Source of the DNA: an uncultured bacterium
Lineage (GTDB): Bacteria > Armatimonadota > JACIXR01
NCBI GenBank assembly: GCA_938041455.1
Contig: CALITO010000002.1
Span: forward strand, 81,396-145,395
Direction of reading: 5' to 3'
DNA length: 64,000 bases
Under the pieces are notes generated by a model that saw nothing but the letters and a program-made list of their open reading frames with translations, did no database searches and was not told the DNA's origin. The position numbers were made by a program, and so were the translations under genes. This document shows, piece after piece, positions 56,812 to 64,000 of this stretch. The first letter of the stretch is position 1; every line of letters starts with the position of its first letter.

Positions 56812-57287
56812 GGCGAGACGGCAAGCCTTCTATTCGGTTTCTCCTCCACGAATAGCTCCCTGTCATCTTTATATTTTTTAAGGAGGAAATGCGTCTCCGT
56901 GGAGGTGACCCCCTCTATTGTGGCGAGCTTGTTGGCTACGAAGGAAGCCACTTCCTTGAGGTTTTTCCCTTCCACAACTATTTTTAAATCGCTTCTACCA
57001 GATACGAGATACACAGAATGCACCTCGGGAAAGCGATATATCCTCCTGGCTATCTCGTCAAAGCCAACATCCCTCTTGGGAAGCACCTTTATGTCAATAA
57101 AGGCGAATACTCTTTCCTTCCCCGCTCTTTCCCAATCTATCACTGCCTTGTATCTGCGGATTATTTTCTTCTCCTCGCATTCCTTTATTATCCTCTTAAT
57201 TTCTTCTACATCCTTCCCTGTGAGGGCGGAGATTTCCTCCGGAGAAAGACGAGCATCTTGTTCCAACAGCTTGAGCACTTCTTCCAA
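56808..57287 (-). CDS. Lrp/AsnC-family transcriptional regulator
   Basis: LLEQDARLSPEEISALTGKDVEEIKRIIKECEEKKIIRRYKAVID plus RAM domain. Confidence 0.9.
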   Translation of the reverse strand: MEEVLKLLEQDARLSPEEISALTGKDVEEIKRIIKECEEKKIIRRYKAVIDWERAGKERVFAFIDIKVLPKRDVGFDEIARRIYRFPEVHSVYLVSGRSDLKIVVEGKNLKEVASFVANKLATIEGVTSTETHFLLKKYKDDRELFVEEKPNRRLAVSP

Positions 57288-57381
57288 CTGCTTTTGCCTC
57301 CTTTCCCTTATTAGAAATTAATTATAAACAGGAATGAGCCCACTGTAAAATCTTCTACCCCATATCAACAAAACTTCCCTT

Positions 57382-58437
57382 TTAAACTATCCTGAGGTCC
57401 TTTGGGAAACGGGTCAGGTTCCTTGAGGAACCTTTCCCTATCAAAACCATATCCTCTAACCTCACACCACCCAAACCTTCTACATAGACACCAGGCTCTA
57501 TTGTGACCACCGCTGAGGAAGGGAGCTTCTCTTTGTTCCCAGGAGCTAAGCTGGGGATCTCGTGCACTTCCCTTCCCACACCGTGCCCTAATGAATGGGT
57601 GAAGAACTCAGCTAATCCCTTACCTCTTAGTTCATCCCTTGCCAGTTCGTCTATTTCTCCCCCTCTTTTCCCCTCTCTTATCCCTTCTATAGCCCGTTCT
57701 TGTGCCTCAAGCACAGCATCATAAATTTTTAAGAGGTCCTCATTGGGTTTCCCGAAGAAGAATACACGGGTTATGTCAGAACAATAACCCTTAACCCTTG
57801 CCCCAATATCTATGAGGATAACATCGCCTTTCTTCAACTTCCTCTGAGTGGGCTTCGCATGGGGCAGGGCACTTCTCTCCCCGAAAGCCACTATGCTCTG
57901 GAAGGCGAGTTCTTCCCCCTTCCTCTTTATCAAGAACTCGAGCTCCACTGCCAAATCCTTCTCGCTCATCCCTTCCCTAAGAACGTTTAAGCATTGGGAA
58001 AGGGCTTCCTCGCTAAGTTTCAAAGCCTCTTCCATCCTTTCTATTTCCCAATCCCTCTTTAGCGTCCTTTCCTTTTCCACAAAATTCCTAAGGGGAACAA
58101 GGGAGATACCCTTAAGTTTTCTCCGCAGCGCTCTATATATCCCATAGCTAATATACCCCTCCTCAAACCCCAATCTTCTAATTCCCCTACTTTTGATATG
58201 TTCACTTATCGTCTCCCAGAAGGAATCCTTCACCAGTATCACCTCATAGTTAGGAGCTTCTTCCTTAGCCTGAGTGTAATACCTCCCATCTACAAAAAGA
58301 ACAGGATTCTCCAAAAGCAGAAGTGCTCCCAGAGAACCGTAGAACCCACTCATATAGGCAATATTCTCCCTATGAGTTATGAGCAAGGCATCCACATGTT
58401 TCTTCTCGAGTTTTTCTAAAAGGTGGGAAGTAAGCAT
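57382..58437 (-). CDS. pepQ: Xaa-Pro aminopeptidase (M24)
   Basis: KKGDVILIDIGARVKGYCSDITRVFFFG, HSLGHGVGREVHEIPSL, VVTIEPGVYVEGLGGVRLEDMVLI. Confidence 0.92.
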   Translation of the reverse strand: MLTSHLLEKLEKKHVDALLITHRENIAYMSGFYGSLGALLLLENPVLFVDGRYYTQAKEEAPNYEVILVKDSFWETISEHIKSRGIRRLGFEEGYISYGIYRALRRKLKGISLVPLRNFVEKERTLKRDWEIERMEEALKLSEEALSQCLNVLREGMSEKDLAVELEFLIKRKGEELAFQSIVAFGERSALPHAKPTQRKLKKGDVILIDIGARVKGYCSDITRVFFFGKPNEDLLKIYDAVLEAQERAIEGIREGKRGGEIDELARDELRGKGLAEFFTHSLGHGVGREVHEIPSLAPGNKEKLPSSAVVTIEPGVYVEGLGGVRLEDMVLIGKGSSRNLTRFPKDLRIV

Positions 58438-58878
58438 TTATTTCTCCTCCAGAATCATCTTCAAAGCTCTTAGGGCAAGGATGTAGCTTGCCCCTCCGAA
58501 ACCATAGATTCCACCAAGGCAGACGGGAGCAATGACGGAATGTTGCCTGAATTCCTCTCGGGAATAAATATTGGAGAGATGCACCTCTATCGCGGGCAAC
58601 CTTACGCTAACCAAGGCGTCCCTTATCGCTATACTGTAGTGAGTATAAGCGCCTGGGTTTATTATTATCCCTTGAGTATCCTTGAGGGCATTGTGTATTT
58701 TCTCTATTATCTCCTTTTCTCCGTTATATTGCACTATTTCTACATCTATCCCCAATTTCTCTGCCTCTTCCCTGATCGATTTGTTTATTTCCTCTAAACT
58801 TCGCCTTCCATATACCTCAGGCTCCCTTACTCCTAACATATTGAGGTTGGGGCCATGGATGACAAGGACTTTCATCAC
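58438..58878 (-). CDS. aroQ: 3-dehydroquinate dehydratase type II
   Basis: VLVIHGPNLNMLGVREPEVYG, IIINPGAYTHYSIAIRDAL, EVHLSNIYSREEFRQHSVIAPV. Confidence 0.97.
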   Translation of the reverse strand: MMKVLVIHGPNLNMLGVREPEVYGRRSLEEINKSIREEAEKLGIDVEIVQYNGEKEIIEKIHNALKDTQGIIINPGAYTHYSIAIRDALVSVRLPAIEVHLSNIYSREEFRQHSVIAPVCLGGIYGFGGASYILALRALKMILEEK

Positions 58879-59996
58879 TACACCTCCTCTAACAGTCTAT
58901 TTAGGGTGGATTTTACCACTTTTAGCCATGCTTGTCTCCATAAATCAAGCGAGAATTCTTGCAGGACGATTCCCCTTTGCCATTCTCCAATCTCACCCCG
59001 TTGGGGATAAACTTCCACTATCTTTTCAGCAAGGGAATAAGCAGTGGGTTCACATTTAATCGTGGGTAAGTCCAATAACCCCCCTACATTGGTGGAAATT
59101 GTAGCTACCCCACATGCCATTGCTTCAAGGGCGGAGAGAGATGTGCCCTCTCCATATAGAGAAGGGACAAGACAAAGACTAGCTTCCTTATAAAGCTCTA
59201 CCATCTTATCCCAAGATATATGTCCCAAAAATTTGACCTTTCCTTCCAATCCCAGTTCCTTTGTTTTCTCCAGCAGATTCCAAGCGTAAGCTGGTTGTCC
59301 TAACCCTCCCGTTACCAACATATAGGTAGAGGGCAATTTATCCTTTATTTGAGCGAAAGCTTCTATAGCAAGGTGTATTCCCCGAGAAAAATAGAGGTTG
59401 CGTGGGACAATTATCGCATCGCCTTTCCTTTTTTGTGGCGGAGAAAATAGTCGAGCATCAACGCAATTTGGTATGAACCACCGATTTTGGGCCACTTCTT
59501 CAAATTTTCTTTCCCCAGGGGAAATTTCCAAGCCCATCTCTTTGAAGAAGAATGTATCGTTGGCGACGAAGGAAGTAGATTTTTCAAAGGCGAACTTGGC
59601 AAGCCACCTCTTGACCGTTCCCGCTCTTGAGTGAGGGGCATTATCCCAAGTGACACCATGGGAAATAACTATCGTTCCCTTATGCCAGCGAAGAGGGAGA
59701 AAATAAGGAGGATAATGGATGACGAGAACAGCATAGCGGGGAAGACGAGGAGCTACAAGGAATAGGAAAAGCGGTAAAAGCCAAAAATCGCGTCCTCCAA
59801 GGCGAGGTAGAGGAAATAAGGGATTGACATAAGGGGGAAGATTTTTATTCCACCTTTGGTAGACCTCCTGCTCATAACCTTTTTCCTTCAACAGTTGAAA
59901 AAGGTTGTAGAGATAGATATCCGCCCCTCCCTTTAAAGGGAGGTAAGAGTAAGTTATATGGGCTATTTTATACCTCTTCATATTTTGTAAAGGCAT
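58878..59996 (-). CDS. GT4-type glycosyltransferase (start placed at 59996, not track start 60176)
   Basis: MPLQNMKRYKIAHITYSYLPLKGGADIYLYNLFQLLKEKGYEQEVY; C-terminal LVPSLYGEGTSLSALEAMACGVATISTNVGGLLDL. Confidence 0.88.
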   Translation of the reverse strand: MPLQNMKRYKIAHITYSYLPLKGGADIYLYNLFQLLKEKGYEQEVYQRWNKNLPPYVNPLFPLPRLGGRDFWLLPLFLFLVAPRLPRYAVLVIHYPPYFLPLRWHKGTIVISHGVTWDNAPHSRAGTVKRWLAKFAFEKSTSFVANDTFFFKEMGLEISPGERKFEEVAQNRWFIPNCVDARLFSPPQKRKGDAIIVPRNLYFSRGIHLAIEAFAQIKDKLPSTYMLVTGGLGQPAYAWNLLEKTKELGLEGKVKFLGHISWDKMVELYKEASLCLVPSLYGEGTSLSALEAMACGVATISTNVGGLLDLPTIKCEPTAYSLAEKIVEVYPQRGEIGEWQRGIVLQEFSLDLWRQAWLKVVKSTLNRLLEEV

Positions 59997-60045
59997 ATCC
60001 CTTTTATAGGTGTGTTCCCTCCGCTCTTGAAAGAAGAGGAAGACC

Positions 60046-62214
60046 ATGTTAAAATTATATGAAGAAATGTTAAGGGTTATCAAAGTTTTATTAAAAATAG
60101 CGGGTTCGTTACTCCTTTTAATTTTTGTAGGGGTAGTAGGGTATTTCTTAGCTTGTATGGCAAGCGTGCGCTCCATTATCCTGGAGGATTTGGAGACCTA
60201 TAGCCAGGTGCTTAGTAATGCGACCCGAATTTACGATAGAAACGGCAATCTTCTCGCCGACCTATCGGGAGAGCTTCGGGAGTATGTTCCTCTAAGGGAT
60301 ATACCCCCTGCCCTTCAACTTGCCACGGTGGCAAGTGAAGACCGCCGCTTTTTCCAACATAGCGGGATAGACCTCCGAGCTATAATGCGTGCCCTTTACC
60401 AAGATTTGAAACATAAGGAGATAGTGGAGGGCGGTTCTACAATCACCCAACAGCTTGCTCGCAATCTTTACCTTTCCCAGAGGAAGTCCCTCTCCAGAAA
60501 AATGCAAGAAATGGCTATCGCCATTCGCCTGGAGCGACATTACAGTAAGGAAGAGATATTGGAGATGTATTTGAACAAGGTTTATTACGGTAGCGGAGCC
60601 TATGGGGTGGGAATAGCTTCCAAAATTTACTTCGGAAAGCCCGTGAGCCAGCTTAATTTAGCAGAATGTGCCTTGCTCGCCGCTATACCCCGCCGCCCTA
60701 ATGATTACTCCCCCTATAGGAATCCAGAGCTCGCCCTCAAGATGAGAAATACTGTGCTTGATAAGATGTGGAAGATGGGATTCATCAGAAAGGAGGAAGC
60801 AGAGAAAGCGCAGAAGGAACCCCTCAAATTGGCTCACCAACAGGCTCCCCAAACAGCGAGGTTCAAGGCTCCCCACTTCGTGTTCTGGGTTATAGATCAG
60901 TTGGCGGAAAAATATGGGGAGGATTTCGTGTATAAAAGTGGCTTAAAAATTTATACAACCTTAGACATAAAATTACAGGAAATAGCTGAAAAAGCGATCA
61001 AGAGAGGATTAGAAAAGGCGAAAGGGCTAAAGGTGTCTCAAGCTGCTCTCGTGGCTTTGGATTATAGAACAGGCCATATACTTGCTATGGTAGGAGGAAA
61101 AGATTTTAGGGAAAGCCAATTTAATAGAGCGGTACAGGCAAGACTTCAAGCGGGTTCCGCATTCAAAATCTTCGTTTATACCGCGGCAATAGATAAAGGG
61201 TTTGAACCCCAAGATACAATTATGGATACCCCTGTCTCCTATAGGAGCGCAAACGGCGTGTGGCGTCCCAAGAATGCAGATGGACACTATAGGGGGAAAG
61301 TGACGCTCAAATACGCCTTCGCCCAATCCATAAATGTGCCCGCCGTGAAGTTAGCAGATAAAATAGGGATAGAAACTGTGATTGAATACGCTCATAAAAT
61401 GGGAATAACTACCCCCTTGGAACCATATCTTTCCACCGCGATTGGCTCCTCTGGAGTAAGAGTTTTGGATATGGCGTCCGCCATAGGGGTGATTGCCAAT
61501 AATGGGGTTCGCTGCGAACCTCAGAGTATACTGAAAATAGAGACAAGCAAGGGTGTTATTTTGGAACACAACAAACCCGTTTCCTTTCCCGTTATCCCTA
61601 CCGAGACGGCGGAAACTATGCAGGAGATGTTGAGGGAGGTTGTCTTGCGAGGGACAGGCAGGCGAGCCAGCAGTGTGCCTGGGGCAGCAGGTAAAACAGG
61701 CACATCCGATGATTATAGGGCAGCTTGGTTCGTTGGCTACACCCCTAAACTCGCCTGCGCGGTTTGGGTAGGCAATGACGATTACACACCTATGTCAAGG
61801 GTCTATGGTGGCACGGTCCCCTGCGCGATATGGGCTGACTTTATGGGGCAGGCGAGCGCCCTTTGGGAAGAGAAAAACAAGGGGCTTACTTCGGAGGACG
61901 AGGAAATGGTAAGGGTCCGCATTTGTGATGACACGGGGTTGCTTGCCACCCCTTATTGCCCTTCAACACATATTCAGGAGTTTCCCAGAGGTTCCCTGCC
62001 CAGCGAGAGATGTAATCTCCATACCGGTGATTTTGTAGAGGTTAATATTTGTAATGAATCAGGCAAAATCGCTACTCCCTATTGCTCCTCTACAACGAAG
62101 AAGAAAGTTCATATAGATAAAAGACCTACGGAGATCTGCGATATACATAAAGCTCTCCCTAAAGAGAGTAAACCCAAAAATGAGGCGGATAATCAACCCT
62201 TGGGAAACCAATAA
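60046..62214 (+). CDS. Penicillin-binding protein 1A (GT51 + transpeptidase)
   Basis: ASEDRRFFQHSGIDLRAIMRAL, EGGSTITQQLARNLYL, KMQEMAIAIRLERHYSKEEILEMYLNKVYYG; GSAFKIF, GKTGTSDDYRAAWFVGYTP. Confidence 0.96.
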   Translation: MLKLYEEMLRVIKVLLKIAGSLLLLIFVGVVGYFLACMASVRSIILEDLETYSQVLSNATRIYDRNGNLLADLSGELREYVPLRDIPPALQLATVASEDRRFFQHSGIDLRAIMRALYQDLKHKEIVEGGSTITQQLARNLYLSQRKSLSRKMQEMAIAIRLERHYSKEEILEMYLNKVYYGSGAYGVGIASKIYFGKPVSQLNLAECALLAAIPRRPNDYSPYRNPELALKMRNTVLDKMWKMGFIRKEEAEKAQKEPLKLAHQQAPQTARFKAPHFVFWVIDQLAEKYGEDFVYKSGLKIYTTLDIKLQEIAEKAIKRGLEKAKGLKVSQAALVALDYRTGHILAMVGGKDFRESQFNRAVQARLQAGSAFKIFVYTAAIDKGFEPQDTIMDTPVSYRSANGVWRPKNADGHYRGKVTLKYAFAQSINVPAVKLADKIGIETVIEYAHKMGITTPLEPYLSTAIGSSGVRVLDMASAIGVIANNGVRCEPQSILKIETSKGVILEHNKPVSFPVIPTETAETMQEMLREVVLRGTGRRASSVPGAAGKTGTSDDYRAAWFVGYTPKLACAVWVGNDDYTPMSRVYGGTVPCAIWADFMGQASALWEEKNKGLTSEDEEMVRVRICDDTGLLATPYCPSTHIQEFPRGSLPSERCNLHTGDFVEVNICNESGKIATPYCSSTTKKKVHIDKRPTEICDIHKALPKESKPKNEADNQPLGNQ

Positions 62215-63901
62215 AGAACGGATAAAGCTCACTTTTTATTTTTCTTCCGCTTTATTTTTCCTCCTTGCCTTTTATCTTTGGTATCTGCAGGTTTTTAAAG
62301 GGGAGGAGATGCGCCGTCTTTCTGAGAGCATTTGTATCAAGTTAGCAACAATACTACCCCCCAGAGGGCTTATTTTAGACCGTAACGGAGAGGTGATCGC
62401 CACTAATGTGAGGAAGTATAGGGTTCTACTAATAGGGAAAAATGTGGAGGAGCAAGCCCTGCAACGCCTTGCCCAAATCCTTGGGCGTTCTCCCCAGCTT
62501 CTCCGAGAAAGAATTGATAAACAGGCTATATTTGATGTAGTGGAATTGGAAAGGGATATTACCTTTGATAAATTGGTCCGCCTGGAAGAAGCGCTGCCTT
62601 TTCTCCCCTCTATATTGATAGAGGAAGTGAACCAAAGATATTATCCTTACAAAACACTTTCCGCTCACTTAATAGGCTATGTAGGGGAAATATCCAAGGA
62701 GGAATTGGAGTCCTGGAAAGCAAACGGATACGAGATGGGGGATATTATTGGCAAAGCGGGTGTGGAAAGGCTTTTCGAAGAAGACCTTAGAGGCGAGAAA
62801 GGGGGACAGAGAGTAGAGGTTGATGTAAAAGGACAGATAAGGAGATTATTGGAAAGAATAGAACCCCAAAGTGGGCAAGAGATTCGCTTAACCATAGACA
62901 TAAACATCCAAAGGGCGGCAGAAGAGGCTCTCAGCGGGAAGAGGGGAGCGGTGGTGGCTATGAATCCCCATACGGGAGAGGTCCTCGCCCTCGCCAGTAG
63001 CCCTTCCTTCGACCCTAACTTATTCGCTTCTCCTGAGGGTAAGGAGGAGGAACGCCTCGCTCTTCTAAGGGATAATAGATACCCTTTTCACAACCGAGCG
63101 ATAGCTGGCGTTTATCCACCCGGTTCCATCTTCAAACTTGTTACAGCCACCGCCGGCTTAGAAGAAGGCAAAATTTTCTCCTCCACAAGTATCTTTTGCC
63201 CCGGCGGATTACAAGTAGGGAAAAGGTTTTTCCGCTGTTGGCGCAAGCATGGCACCGTTGACTTCCTCTCTGCCATAGAACAATCTTGCGACACATATTT
63301 CTACAAAGTTGGACTCCTGGTAGGAGCACAGGAATTGGCAAAATGGGCGAGGAAATTTGGTTTGGGAGAAAAGACGGGAATAAGCCTCCCAGGAGAAGCG
63401 AAAGGTTTTATCGCGGATGAGGAATGGAAGGAGAAGAACATTGGTGAGAAGTGGTTCCCCGGTGACACCGCTAATATGGCTATAGGACAAGGTTTCATTC
63501 AAATGACACCATTGCAAGCTTGCAGAATGGTTTCGGTTTTTGCTAACGGTGGTTATTTGGTGAAGCCGATCATAGTTTTAGGGGAAAAGGAGGAAAGAAT
63601 TCCCCTTGGTATATCCCAAACCGCCCTTGAATTGATAAAGAAAGGGATGGAGAGAGTGGTGATGGGGGATAGAGGAACAGGTAGATTAGCGAGAATACAG
63701 GGGATAAGGGTAGCGGGGAAAACGGGGAGTGCTCAAGACCCTCCGAGAAAGAAAACCCACGCCTGGTTCGTTTGCTTCGCTCCTGCGGAAAACCCCCATA
63801 TAGCGGTAAGTGTGGTTGTTGAAGAGGGTGGGATGGGCTCAAGTGCAGCAGCTCCCATAGCGAAAAAAGTGTTGGAAGCTGCTTTCAAGGTAGGAAAATG
63901 A
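62180..63901 (+). CDS. mrdA: Penicillin-binding protein 2 (MrdA-type)
   Basis: LPPRGLILDRNGEVIATNVRKYRVLLI; YPPGSIFKLVTA; SCDTYFYKVG; VAGKTGSAQDP. Confidence 0.93.
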   Translation: MRRIINPWETNKERIKLTFYFSSALFFLLAFYLWYLQVFKGEEMRRLSESICIKLATILPPRGLILDRNGEVIATNVRKYRVLLIGKNVEEQALQRLAQILGRSPQLLRERIDKQAIFDVVELERDITFDKLVRLEEALPFLPSILIEEVNQRYYPYKTLSAHLIGYVGEISKEELESWKANGYEMGDIIGKAGVERLFEEDLRGEKGGQRVEVDVKGQIRRLLERIEPQSGQEIRLTIDINIQRAAEEALSGKRGAVVAMNPHTGEVLALASSPSFDPNLFASPEGKEEERLALLRDNRYPFHNRAIAGVYPPGSIFKLVTATAGLEEGKIFSSTSIFCPGGLQVGKRFFRCWRKHGTVDFLSAIEQSCDTYFYKVGLLVGAQELAKWARKFGLGEKTGISLPGEAKGFIADEEWKEKNIGEKWFPGDTANMAIGQGFIQMTPLQACRMVSVFANGGYLVKPIIVLGEKEERIPLGISQTALELIKKGMERVVMGDRGTGRLARIQGIRVAGKTGSAQDPPRKKTHAWFVCFAPAENPHIAVSVVVEEGGMGSSAAAPIAKKVLEAAFKVGK

Positions 63902-63918
63902 AACGGATTTTGGGGAGT

Positions 63919-64000
63919 TGGTGCCGAGGGGGGGAGTCGAACCCCCACGAGCGGTGAAGCCCACCTGATTTTGAGTCAGGCGCGTCTGCCAGTTCCGCCA
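63919..64000 (-). tRNA. tRNA-Leu (CAA), partial: 5' acceptor strand beyond window edge
   Basis: Reverse strand TGGCGGAACTGGCAGACGCGCCTGACTCAAAATCAGG...GGGGGTTCGACTCCCCCCCTCGGCACCA; anticodon loop CTCAAAA; encoded CCA. Confidence 0.93.

Overview
64 kb bacterial chromosomal window, probably from a thermophilic-looking, peptidoglycan-making lineage (taxonomy not established from sequence alone). No rRNA, CRISPR array, transposase or phage module was recognised. Left part (1-9.5 kb): secreted or carbohydrate-active proteins: a GH116-like protein cut by the window edge with an apparent inserted GATase1-like domain, a pectate-lyase-3 beta-helix protein, a GH20-like hexosaminidase, a GH106-like protein and a UroD-superfamily protein. 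Then a tight minus-strand operon (panD, Wzi-like, GT2, methyltransferase, M20 peptidase, Clp1-type polynucleotide kinase, histidine phosphatase). Next come an initiator tRNA, pyrE, an M16 peptidase pair and a contiguous dcw cluster (mraZ to ftsZ, 19.98-38.17 kb) with a recognisable promoter and MraZ-like operator. Directly after ftsZ are a very large GH99/WbsX-like secreted protein and two apparently paralogous secreted proteins. The right part holds a SAM hydroxide adenosyltransferase, a response regulator with an unlisted 56-aa YtxH-like ORF, cysE, mnmA, nadA, a two-gene methanol:corrinoid methyltransferase locus (mtaB plus an MtaA-MtaC fusion) preceded by a perfect palindrome, purH, an Lrp/aminotransferase/radical SAM/GNAT group, pepQ-aroQ-glycosyltransferase, PBP1A, PBP2 and a partial tRNA-Leu. 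Most noteworthy: the MtaA-MtaC fusion with its palindromic operator candidate, the GH116/GATase insertion, the bacterial Clp1-type kinase, apparent non-canonical start codons (ftsA CTG, pyrE ATA), a FolC-like P-loop in MurE and a possible leaderless gene class. All family calls are from motif recognition by eye; no database search was run.
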